Part shown: positions 56,421 through 64,000 of the stretch, one piece after another
Numbering within the stretch: the first letter of the stretch is position 1
Layout: each line of letters opens with the position of its first letter
Origin: Psychrobacter immobilis
GTDB lineage: Bacteria > Pseudomonadota > Gammaproteobacteria > Pseudomonadales > Moraxellaceae
DNA: 64,000 nt
NCBI RefSeq assembly: GCF_904846225.1
Contig: NZ_CAJGZJ010000003.1
Span: 186,001 to 250,000, forward strand
Direction: 5' to 3'
Notes under the pieces: model-generated
What the model was told of the DNA's origin: nothing
Database searches by the model: none
What the model saw: only the letters and a program-made list of their open reading frames with translations
Program-made: the position numbers and the translations under genes

Positions 56421-57527
56421 TTATCTTGAAACAAATGTATTCTGATAAGCAGGTAGGACGGTATCTTGCAGCCATTGATTAAAAGGCATAACAGCTTGCT
56501 TCATCTCATCACTACCCTGCTCAGCAAGCCAGTTCAATTCAGTAAGCATATCATGCATGACTTTGGGAATATCAGCCAAATAGCGGTCTTTGCCATCACG
56601 TTCAGACAAGCGAATAAAAATCCCCAATACTTTTAAATGTCGCTGCACACCCATTACATTTACATCGTTCTCAAGCTGCTCTACGCTATCCGCTGTGGTT
56701 AATGCCGCCTGCTGTTGCAATTGCCAAAAATCATTAATCCATTCAGATATTTGACGCTCTGGCCATTCAACATAAGCATCACGTACCAACGATACCAAAT
56801 CATAAGTATATGAACCGATGACCGCATCTTGAAAGTCAATCACACCTAGGCGCGCATTGTTCGCTTGGTCTTGCATTAGATTGCGACTGTGATAATCACG
56901 ATGGACGATGACCTGTGGCTGTAGCAAAATCTCTTTAGTTAGTGCCGCTTTTAAATTTTTCCATAATGTTTTATCAAGTGCTACACCAACATAAGGTATA
57001 AACCAGTCACTAAACAAATCCATTTCACGATCTAATAATGCAGTATCATAATCTGGCAACTGGTATTGAGATTTTGCCGTCTCAACTGGCACGGTTTGTA
57101 GTGCTACCAACGTCTGCATTGCTAACTGATAATGTTCATTGACTTGGGCGGGCGTTGCATTAACGAGCAAATGGGCAAACTCCACCGTACCAAAATCTTG
57201 TAATACCAAGAACCCTTTTGCGACATCTTGTGCGATAAGCGTCGGTACATTAATCGCTGGTGACATTAGCTTGGCGACACTAATGAACTGGCGCAAAGCG
57301 TCTTGTTCATCAGCAGAATCCATGACAATATAACGCGATTCTTTCGTATCATTAGCTGCTGACAGTTGGAGACGATGGTATTGGCGCGCGCTTGCATCCC
57401 CCGGTAAGCTGTCAAGATTAAATACTTGCCCTGCAAATACTTGCTGCAACCAGCGTTCTAATTGCTCTAAACGGTTATTCGTGTTGGTCTCGGTCATATT
57501 TGGCTCTAAAGTTATTTTATCAGTCAT
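56421..57527 (-). CDS. amgK: N-acetylmuramate/N-acetylglucosamine kinase AmgK
   Basis: The product is about 368 residues of the aminoglycoside-phosphotransferase fold. The catalytic loop is VIVHRDYHSRNLM and the metal-binding segment is GVIDFQDAVIGSYTYDLVSL. The N-terminus has LPGDASARQYHRL. AmgK phosphorylates recycled MurNAc and GlcNAc at the anomeric position for MurU, bypassing de novo UDP-MurNAc synthesis. The start is uncertain among GTG 57539, ATG 57527 and ATG 57497, none with a good ribosome-binding site. It is divergent from lptD, a conserved arrangement. Confidence 0.88.
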   Translation of the reverse strand: MTDKITLEPNMTETNTNNRLEQLERWLQQVFAGQVFNLDSLPGDASARQYHRLQLSAANDTKESRYIVMDSADEQDALRQFISVAKLMSPAINVPTLIAQDVAKGFLVLQDFGTVEFAHLLVNATPAQVNEHYQLAMQTLVALQTVPVETAKSQYQLPDYDTALLDREMDLFSDWFIPYVGVALDKTLWKNLKAALTKEILLQPQVIVHRDYHSRNLMQDQANNARLGVIDFQDAVIGSYTYDLVSLVRDAYVEWPERQISEWINDFWQLQQQAALTTADSVEQLENDVNVMGVQRHLKVLGIFIRLSERDGKDRYLADIPKVMHDMLTELNWLAEQGSDEMKQAVMPFNQWLQDTVLPAYQNTFVSR

Positions 57528-57748
57528 AAAAGGTATCACAGGTTAAATATTGGTCTTAAACAATTAAAGTAGTGATAAGTCGAGCAAATACTTGCTAAAA
57601 TAGTCATGTCTTGAGCCATAGCCGCTATAAATATTCGTATTGATAGCACATTCAATATATAGTGCTAATGATAATCTCAACGCTCATTTAAAAAACCGCT
57701 TGGCTATATTATAAATTTTGATAAATAGTGTAGCTGATTTGGTTTTTT

Positions 57749-57777
57749 TTGACTATGATTAGTCGTCATTATATGTA
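57749..57777 (+). promoter_or_regulatory. Possible lptD promoter
   Basis: TTGACT (57749-57754) is separated by 17 bp from TATGTA (57772-57777) in the divergent amgK/lptD spacer (57528-57900), about 120 bp before lptD. The -10 is only moderate. Nothing else in the spacer is recognised. Confidence 0.35.
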
Positions 57778-57900
57778 AAATACCCAAATTTTTAACATTA
57801 CATTATTGATTTGTTAGCCATTTATGAACTGCTATATACCATTAAATAGTACGGCTAACAAATTCAGTATCGCAATCCAATAGGCTCTGCAATCATAGGT

Positions 57901-60900
57901 GTGCCCTTGTTATATTCTCCGCTTTACCAAAGCATTCGTTTGATCTTATTTGGTGCCCTAGGTTTGTCCAGCCTAACTGTTAGCGCGGCGCCCAGCGATG
58001 CTGACACGCAGCAAACTGAGCCGCGAATCACTAACAGCAGTGCCCGTAATGTCGCAGGCGTAACGCCTGAGGCCAACAGCAATAGCATCAATCAAAACAG
58101 CAATAGCCAAGAGACTACCTTACCAAAAAATAAGGATCAAAAAGTAGGTGCTGCGACTGACAACGCTACTTCAGCTAACCGTTTTGATAATAGCAATTTT
58201 GATGATGATAATCTTGATAACAGCCGTTTAGATAACGGTGACTTTGATAGCAATAATATCAGTAACAATGACTTAGACAATGGTTCTTTAGATGTTACTG
58301 AAATTAATGAGAGCAATGATACAACCTCTATCAAACCCTCAAATACCATTAGTAATAATCAAATAGATAGCAATACACAGGCTAGTGGAACGATTACCCC
58401 TAAACCTGTGACAGATACTAGCAAACTTAATGTTAATGATGAGAGCATCCAAGACAGTTTAATGCGTTTGGCAGAATTCTATGAGCTGACACCAGATACT
58501 GAAACGCCGACATTAGACAGTACCAATAAGACTGGCAACACTAAACCAGACGACATGCAAAATGCGTTAGCGCCTGCGTCACAAACTATTCCAAAAGTGG
58601 GTAACAATCTACGTCTATTGCCTAGTGCGATAGATAGCGCACAGCGCTGTGAAGGTCAATGGGTATACCCAAAAAGCAACCCTAATTATCAGCGCGCGGT
58701 GAATGAAACTGGAGCAGCCAATGGCCAGCCAACACCAAACTTAAATGGCATTCCAAACAATCAAGCACCTCTGTTCACAGAGTCAGACTATGGTTATTAC
58801 GATAATGTTGACTATGCCGAGCTATCAGGCAACGTCATTATTAATCAAGGTACTCAGCAGATAGAAGCAGAAAAAGTCGTGCTAGATTTGAGTAATAGCA
58901 TTGCTGCGGCTCAAGGCAATGTCATGTTTACTGATAAAGCGATAGGTCAACAATCACAAGGTAGCAATGCTTCGAGCAGCTCTCCAAATAACACTCAACC
59001 TAACTCTGATTTTAAAGGGTCAAAAGGTGGTCTTATTGGTGTCGCAGACAGCTTAAATTATAATACTGAAACGGGACAATCAACGGCCAATGATGTGGCA
59101 TTTGCTAGTGTGGGACTGCAAGCACACGGTTACGCCAAACGTTTAAACAAACCCAATGACAGTCAATATGAGTTAGATGAGGTGATGTTTAGCACTTGTC
59201 CGCCCACCAATCGCAAATGGCAGTTCGATGCCAAAAGCATTGATTTAGATACCGATACGGGTCGCGGTAAAGCCTATAATACAACCTTCCGTATCGCTGA
59301 TGTGCCCGTGTTTTATCTGCCTTATTTTAACTTCCCGATTGACAGTCGTCGCAGTAGTGGATTCTTGTTGCCGAGTGCGAGCGTTGGTAGTGAAAGCGGT
59401 ATTGAACTTGACGTACCCTACTATCTTAATTTAGCACCCAACTATGATGCCACACTTAATACCCGTGTTTATACCAATCGTAATCCCATGCTATCAGGTG
59501 AGTTCCGCTACCTGACCGAAAATTATGGCGAAGGTATCTTTAACGGCTCATATCTACCCAATGATAAAGAATATAATGACGAAGATCGTACCAGCTTTTT
59601 TTATGATCATTATTGGTCGTCTAGCAGCATTCCACGTTTAAGTGGTGATGCCAAATACAGCTATGTGTCAGATGCAGACTATCTAAACGATTTCGATACC
59701 TTGGGTTTATCAGACAATACCATCAACTTACCACGCCGTGCTCGAGTTAATTATTATAATGATTATGTGGATGGTGAATTAAAAGTAGAAACCTTTCAGA
59801 CACTAGATGCTTTTACTGACAGTGGTCAGCCTTTACAAGACAAAGATAAGCCTTACTCGCGTTTACCACAGCTCAAACTTGATTATCGTTTGCCTTGGGC
59901 AAAGAACTTTGACATCACTGGCGTACACGATTCCGCTTACTTCAAAAAATCCATCGATGATGGTTCTGAAAATGAAAAAAGTGGCGCCCGTATTTATAAT
60001 AAACTCAGTGCTGCTTATCCAATAGAGAAATCTTGGGGTTATATTAGACCTGAATTAAGCTTGCAGCATCTTTATACATCATTTGATGAGGACAGCTTAG
60101 CCGACAATCAGCTGGATGATGCGGACGGAAGCCAATCTGTATTTGTGCCGCAAGCTAGTATCGATGCTGGACTGAACTTCTATCAAGCTGGCTCACCTTT
60201 TGGTGCTTTTGACGATACGCTGGGTGGATATCGCTTGCTTAGCCCGCGATTAAAATACACTTATTCGCCTTACAAAAATCAAAATGAGCTTCCTAACTTT
60301 AACACACGCATTGCCTCTATCAACTATGAGCAGCTGTTTTCGGACAGTTGGTTTTTAGGTCATGATCGCTTGCAAGATTTGCATTCAATCACGCCTGGTG
60401 TCAACTATCGTTACATCGACGCAACGGGTGTGACACGTTTTGATGGTAGCATAGCAGAGCAGTTTTATATCGATGATGGACGTGTAACGCTTGAAAATGA
60501 GCAACCAGTCTTTACTTCTTCTTCTTCGGGGATGGTCTGGGATACCAGTACGCAGCCCTACAATAACTTCTGGGTTGATGTCAGCGGTGCAATGACCAAT
60601 GATTATGATTTAAATTATATTACGACCGAACTGCGTTATCAGCCCTCAGACAACAGCTTATTTAACGTGGGATATATTAAGCGTCAACGTGATGAAAACA
60701 CAAACCAGCTACCGCTTTCTGCTTTTACAGCATCTGCCGTATTCCCTATTAATAACAGCTGGCGGATATTGGCTCAAGGTCAATATGACTATAATCGCAA
60801 CAAAACGTTAGATGCATTGGTCGGCGTTGATTATGAAGATTGCTGTTTTGGTTTTGCAGTTTATGGTCGTCGTTACTATAATGACCTAAATGTTAGAGAC

Positions 60901-61029
60901 AAACCGACGCAAGCGATTATGGCTGAGATTAGACTGAACGGTCTTGGTAGTGGTAGCAGTCGTTTGACACGTTTGCTCTCTGATAAAGTTTTGGGCTTTG
61001 AGCCGGTCCAGACTGCATGGAAAGATTAA
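57901..61029 (+). CDS. lptD: LPS-assembly protein LptD with a low-complexity N-terminal region
   Basis: The product is 1042 residues from GTG 57901 (E. coli LptD 784). A signal peptide (about 1-30, ending SAAPS) is followed by about 215 Asn/Asp/Ser-rich residues, including a five-residue-period block at 95-135. The periplasmic OstA jelly-roll follows (about 295-485), then the barrel. Four cysteines occur at C250, C433, C981 and C982, matching the two pairs of the disulfide system that controls LptD maturation. LptD with LptE inserts LPS into the outer leaflet. No clear ribosome-binding site precedes the GTG. surA follows. Confidence 0.94.
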   Translation: MPLLYSPLYQSIRLILFGALGLSSLTVSAAPSDADTQQTEPRITNSSARNVAGVTPEANSNSINQNSNSQETTLPKNKDQKVGAATDNATSANRFDNSNFDDDNLDNSRLDNGDFDSNNISNNDLDNGSLDVTEINESNDTTSIKPSNTISNNQIDSNTQASGTITPKPVTDTSKLNVNDESIQDSLMRLAEFYELTPDTETPTLDSTNKTGNTKPDDMQNALAPASQTIPKVGNNLRLLPSAIDSAQRCEGQWVYPKSNPNYQRAVNETGAANGQPTPNLNGIPNNQAPLFTESDYGYYDNVDYAELSGNVIINQGTQQIEAEKVVLDLSNSIAAAQGNVMFTDKAIGQQSQGSNASSSSPNNTQPNSDFKGSKGGLIGVADSLNYNTETGQSTANDVAFASVGLQAHGYAKRLNKPNDSQYELDEVMFSTCPPTNRKWQFDAKSIDLDTDTGRGKAYNTTFRIADVPVFYLPYFNFPIDSRRSSGFLLPSASVGSESGIELDVPYYLNLAPNYDATLNTRVYTNRNPMLSGEFRYLTENYGEGIFNGSYLPNDKEYNDEDRTSFFYDHYWSSSSIPRLSGDAKYSYVSDADYLNDFDTLGLSDNTINLPRRARVNYYNDYVDGELKVETFQTLDAFTDSGQPLQDKDKPYSRLPQLKLDYRLPWAKNFDITGVHDSAYFKKSIDDGSENEKSGARIYNKLSAAYPIEKSWGYIRPELSLQHLYTSFDEDSLADNQLDDADGSQSVFVPQASIDAGLNFYQAGSPFGAFDDTLGGYRLLSPRLKYTYSPYKNQNELPNFNTRIASINYEQLFSDSWFLGHDRLQDLHSITPGVNYRYIDATGVTRFDGSIAEQFYIDDGRVTLENEQPVFTSSSSGMVWDTSTQPYNNFWVDVSGAMTNDYDLNYITTELRYQPSDNSLFNVGYIKRQRDENTNQLPLSAFTASAVFPINNSWRILAQGQYDYNRNKTLDALVGVDYEDCCFGFAVYGRRYYNDLNVRDKPTQAIMAEIRLNGLGSGSSRLTRLLSDKVLGFEPVQTAWKD
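58183..58305 (+). repeat. Five-residue-period repeat block in lptD
   Basis: Hydrophobic residues fall exactly every fifth position at F95, F100, L105, L110, F115, I120, L125, L130 and I135. They are separated by Asp/Asn/Ser tetrads such as DNSN, DDDN and DNSR. The pattern resembles a degenerate pentapeptide repeat and has an underlying 15-nt period. Confidence 0.65.
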
Positions 61030-61118
61030 TAAGCTGTCTTTTGCCTAGATCAGAAAATGTCTTTTATAGACATTGATATAACATTTTTCACGACCCCGTT
61101 CGTAACCCTATTATGGAA

Positions 61119-61161
61119 AACGCTATCCAATATTTGCCTATCAAAAGCATTGGATAGCGTT
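61119..61161 (+). other. Perfect 12-bp inverted repeat between lptD and surA
   Basis: AACGCTATCCAA (61119-61130) and TTGGATAGCGTT (61150-61161) enclose a 19-nt loop. No T run follows, so it is not a terminator. In the lptD-surA transcript it would form a stable hairpin 43 nt before the surA start codon and could affect processing or translation. Confidence 0.6.
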
Positions 61162-61203
61162 GACCGACTACCATCCGATGTGATGACACTGATGAGGAGC
61201 ATC

Positions 61204-62598
61204 ATGAGATTTTTTTCTTTACGTCAAACCAGCCGCGCTGTACTGCTATCTATGAGTGCCAGCCTTGCGCTTACATTAAGTGCTCAAGCTGCGACCGTTG
61301 AGTCTGCAGCAGCAAAAGCGACGACCACTGCCGATCAAAGCAGCGTCAATCGTTTGACACCAGCCAATAGCACAGATGGCATTATTGCTTTGGTCAATGA
61401 AAATGCTATTCTAAAAAGTGAGCTGGTCGATGCTATCACACAAACCCAAGCCCGTGCACAGGCTGCTGGTGAACCCATTGCGAACTCGCCACAATTACAG
61501 TCTGAAGTATTAAATTCGCTTATTTTGCGTGAATTGCAGCTGTCTATGGTCAAGCGCGTCGGCCTGAACCCTGATGAAGCGGCTATCAATCAGCGCCTTG
61601 CTCAAATCGCACAATCACAAGGGCTTGACAGCCTCGCAGCATTGCAACAACGTTTAGATGCAGCACAACCTGGTAGTTATGCTACTTTACGTGCTCAATT
61701 AATTGAAGATGCCGCCATTCAATCGTTACAACAACGCCAAATCAGCAGCCGTGTCCGCATTAGTGAACAGGATATTGATGCATTTTTGGCCTCTCCTGAA
61801 GCCAAGCGCTTAAACCAAAGTGAATATCAAACGATTCATGTACGAGTGCCTTACATTGATGACTATAGCCGACTATCAGAAGCTCAGCGTGCAGAAGCCT
61901 TAAAAGTGGCAGAAGCCTTGCGTACTCGTCTGCTCGTACCAAATGTCGATGTTGCAGAAGCCGTTGCTGCTAGCCAAGGCAATTATCCTATCCCGTTACA
62001 GGGTGGCGATATGGGCTTTCACAAATCAGCGGCGCTACCAACAGAACTATCGAGCGAGATTACCAAGCTTGATGTTGGCGCGGTTAGTGAACCATTAGTG
62101 ACGCCTGAGGGCATTGACATCATCAAGCTTGCTGACAAAAAAGACAGCGACAAGATGCTTATACCGCAATGGCACACACGTCACATCTTAGTCAAAGTCG
62201 ATGAATTACAGACAGACGCGCTTGCTGAGCAAAAGATCAATGATCTATATGCACAGCTACGTAACGGTGCTGATTTTAATAGTTTGGCATCAACTTATTC
62301 AGACGATCCAGGCTCAGCGGGCCGCGGTGGTGACCTTGATTGGGTGAGTGAACAAGATATGATTGCCCCATTCGAAGCCACGATGAAAAACACGGCAGTT
62401 GGTGATTATTCCGCTCCTTTCAAGACCCAGTTTGGCTGGCATATATTAAAGATTGAAGGCAAGCGTCAGCAAGACGTTAGTACAGAATATCGTCGTAATA
62501 TGGCACGTCAAGCACTATACCAACGTCTAGCGCCACAAGCTAAAGAAGACTGGCTACAAGAGCTGCGTGCTGGTGCCTATATCCAAGTGCTTGGATAA
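61204..62598 (+). CDS. surA: Periplasmic chaperone / peptidyl-prolyl isomerase SurA
   Basis: The product is 464 residues. ATG 61204 is chosen because AGGAG (61195-61199) precedes it and a signal peptide follows at once (about 1-32, ending LSAQAATV). The N-terminal chaperone module begins with GIIALVNENAILKSELVDAI. The first parvulin domain (about 220-330) is degenerate. The second (about 335-435) has HTRHILVKVDEL, SDDPGSAGRGGDLDWV and FGWHILKIEGKR. SurA escorts outer-membrane proteins, including LptD, to the Bam complex. The frame open to 61057 is not needed. Confidence 0.95.
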   Translation: MRFFSLRQTSRAVLLSMSASLALTLSAQAATVESAAAKATTTADQSSVNRLTPANSTDGIIALVNENAILKSELVDAITQTQARAQAAGEPIANSPQLQSEVLNSLILRELQLSMVKRVGLNPDEAAINQRLAQIAQSQGLDSLAALQQRLDAAQPGSYATLRAQLIEDAAIQSLQQRQISSRVRISEQDIDAFLASPEAKRLNQSEYQTIHVRVPYIDDYSRLSEAQRAEALKVAEALRTRLLVPNVDVAEAVAASQGNYPIPLQGGDMGFHKSAALPTELSSEITKLDVGAVSEPLVTPEGIDIIKLADKKDSDKMLIPQWHTRHILVKVDELQTDALAEQKINDLYAQLRNGADFNSLASTYSDDPGSAGRGGDLDWVSEQDMIAPFEATMKNTAVGDYSAPFKTQFGWHILKIEGKRQQDVSTEYRRNMARQALYQRLAPQAKEDWLQELRAGAYIQVLG

Positions 62599-62648
62599 TT
62601 TATCCATTCATTAATAGTACGAATAAAAGCTAAAATAGTTTTATAAAC

Positions 62649-62683
62649 AAAGGGTACATGTCAATTCGTGTGCCCTTTTTATT
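62649..62683 (+). terminator. Terminator of the lptD-surA operon
   Basis: AAAGGGTACA (62649-62658) pairs with TGTGCCCTTT (62669-62678) at 9 of 10 positions and a T-rich run follows. It lies 51 bp after the surA stop. Confidence 0.75.
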
Positions 62684-62749
62684 GGGCACTGATCTTTGGT
62701 TTGATGCTGGAATTGGATGTAAAGTGAGAAACCTACACACAAAGAAAAG

Positions 62750-62778
62750 CCCCGAACCTAGGGCGATTGGTTCAGGGC
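62750..62778 (-). terminator. Hairpin, likely minus-strand terminator, in the surA/EEP spacer
   Basis: GCCCCGAACC (62750-62759) pairs with GGTTCAGGGC (62769-62778) at 9 of 10 positions. On the minus strand it is followed by TTTTCTTT. It is 245 bp after the phosphatase gene stop, so it may end that transcript. The rest of 62684-63023 holds a 16-bp perfect palindrome, GTAAGCATATGCTTAC (62977-62992), and no gene. Confidence 0.55.
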
Positions 62779-63023
62779 CATGATACTTCGTGTTGTTGTT
62801 ATTATTTTTTCCGTATTGACTCATCCTAAGTCATAAACAGTAATATATAGGACAGTGGGCTTATCTGAACTTTTATAATACTATTTCAACACTACATCCT
62901 TGCCTAACCTTGTGTTGATGGCCTTATTGTAGGGCAATCACTTTGATGCGACTAGAGGCTAAAGACCTTATTTAACGTAAGCATATGCTTACATCTCTGT
63001 AGAGAGTTTCATAATGTTATAAG

Positions 63024-64000
63024 TCATTGCTTTAGCACCTCACTACCCAGACTTCTTTGCTCTTTTACACGCGCTTTTGCACGATCTTCTGCACGCTCTT
63101 TTGAGACTTTCTCTCCCTCTTTTTTACCCTCTTCTATTTTGTTGTTCGTCTCGTTGATATCTTCTGCTTCAGCGGTCGGCGCATTTTGCTCTTGATCACT
63201 CGCGGCTTCTGGCTCGTATTGCAAGGTAGTCATGACAGGAAAATGATCTGAACCGACAGAAGGCATACGTCGAATATCAACCACAGTAAAGCAAGCGCTA
63301 TGGAAAATATGATCCAATGCCCAGCGTAAAAATGGATACTTGGCATGGAAGGTATTGATAAAATGCCGACCAATACGTGGATCTAATAATCCTGAAATAC
63401 GTTGAAAACGACGGGTTGTCTTCGACCATGCCACATCATTGAGATCACCTGCCAATATTGCTGTTTGATCACTCTCTTTTATATGTTTACCAACCAACAA
63501 TAACTCGGCATCACGGGTCGTCGACTTGTCCGCTTCTGTCGGACTGGGCGGCATGGGATGTAAGCAGTATAACCAAATCACACGGCCACTTTGCAGACGT
63601 AATTGCGTATGAATAGAGGGTATGTCGTCAATCATCAAATATTTGACTTCAGGATCAATCAACTCAAGCTTAGAGTATAAATGCATGCCATACAAATTAT
63701 CCAATGGCACTTTTACAGTATAGGGATAATCAGGTTCTATTTGATGCAGGGCTGCTTCCCATTTTTTATCACTTTCCAAAGTAATTAAAATATCAGGCTG
63801 TCTTTGCTCAACCAAATCGACCAGTTTCTGTGTCTCATCATTGGGTGTCAAAACATTTGAGACCATAATTTTGAGCTGATGTGACTTTGCGTCTGGCGTA
63901 TTTTTTGCTTGTTGAACTTCTTTTTTCCACAGCTTGGTATAAGGCAATATCATTCTAAGTTGGAACGCCAAAGCAATGCTCAACAATACAAACAATAGCC
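63024..64000 (-). CDS. Endonuclease/exonuclease/phosphatase-family protein (N-terminus outside window)
   Basis: About 325 residues are visible and the frame stays open to the window edge, so the N-terminus is missing. A hydrophobic segment at the visible start suggests a membrane anchor. The EEP fold is shown by VSNVLTPN, LITLESD, LAGDLNDVAWS, WALDHIFHS and VGSDHFPVMTTL. These supply the Asn, Asp and His of a metal-dependent phosphodiesterase. Relatives cleave nucleic acids, sphingomyelin or other phosphodiesters; the substrate is unknown. The last 60 residues are a Glu/Lys/Arg-rich tail. It is convergent with surA. Confidence 0.82.
   Translation of the reverse strand, partial: LLFVLLSIALAFQLRMILPYTKLWKKEVQQAKNTPDAKSHQLKIMVSNVLTPNDETQKLVDLVEQRQPDILITLESDKKWEAALHQIEPDYPYTVKVPLDNLYGMHLYSKLELIDPEVKYLMIDDIPSIHTQLRLQSGRVIWLYCLHPMPPSPTEADKSTTRDAELLLVGKHIKESDQTAILAGDLNDVAWSKTTRRFQRISGLLDPRIGRHFINTFHAKYPFLRWALDHIFHSACFTVVDIRRMPSVGSDHFPVMTTLQYEPEAASDQEQNAPTAEAEDINETNNKIEEGKKEGEKVSKERAEDRAKARVKEQRSLGSEVLKQ

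Noticed and set aside
61057..61203. Upstream extension of surA
   Set aside because: It would place 49 residues before the signal peptide and run through the 12-bp hairpin. AGGAG marks ATG 61204.
62630..62824. 64-residue minus-strand frame with an Asn run
   Set aside because: It contains the hairpin terminator and the surA terminator within its frame, and no family is recognised.

Overview
The window is a stretch of bacterial core chromosome of moderate-to-low G+C. Protein character and gene order fit a gammaproteobacterium of the Moraxellaceae, most likely Psychrobacter. Supporting points are the isc cluster, the cmk-rpsA-ihfB-lapA-pyrF order, the long gluconeogenic-type GAPDH, the murU-amgK // lptD-surA arrangement, a cyanide-insensitive-type bd oxidase with a DUF2474 micro-protein, and Asn/Asp/Ser-rich low-complexity tails on envelope proteins. 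Assignment is by recognition of families, not by database search. No tRNA, rRNA, CRISPR array, prophage or complete insertion sequence was seen.

Layout. 1-4.06 kb: the 3' part of the iron-sulfur operon (iscU end, iscA, hscB, hscA, fdx), closed by a 173-bp MITE-like element and a convergent terminator. 4.3-12.1 kb, minus strand: membrane class III nucleotide cyclase, HIT hydrolase, mfd, rraA-like gene, Rossmann oxidoreductase. 12.4-12.9 kb, plus: rpsT with a structured leader. 13-25.2 kb, minus: histidine phosphatase, metallophosphoesterase, pyrF, lapA, ihfB, rpsA, cmk, tadA, ung, clpA, clpS. 25.2-36 kb, minus: a coiled-coil membrane protein, argC, hemE, proB, obgE, GAPDH, a lipocalin with a strange N-terminus, and a Nudix/TMP-synthase-like fusion. 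36.3 kb: hemP under a Fur box. 36.8-45.5 kb, minus: tamB and an outsized tamA. 45.9-55.5 kb, plus: LplT-like MFS carrier, coq7, a secreted repeat protein, a large lipoprotein alpha/beta hydrolase, cydA-cydB and a 38-residue DUF2474 gene. 55.6-57.5 kb, minus: murU, amgK. 57.9-62.6 kb, plus: lptD, surA. The end holds the C-terminal part of an endonuclease/exonuclease/phosphatase-fold protein.

Functionally the strongest theme is the cell envelope. TamA/TamB, LptD and SurA build the outer membrane, MurU/AmgK recycle peptidoglycan sugars, and LplT-like, LapA, lipocalin and lipoprotein-hydrolase genes are envelope-linked. Several of these proteins carry long disordered, Asn/Asp/Gln-rich segments made of 15-bp (five-residue) repeat units.

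The least-described material is non-coding. A family of palindromic elements appears at about 13.97, 28.67 and 36.68 kb. They share an invariant core, while their outer arms differ between copies but pair within each copy. Each lies just downstream of a minus-strand gene, and two are joined to the TAGGGCGTGT end of the MITE-like family seen intact at 4.06-4.23 kb. Other structured leaders or hairpins occur before rpsT and rpsA, between iscU and iscA, and between lptD and surA.
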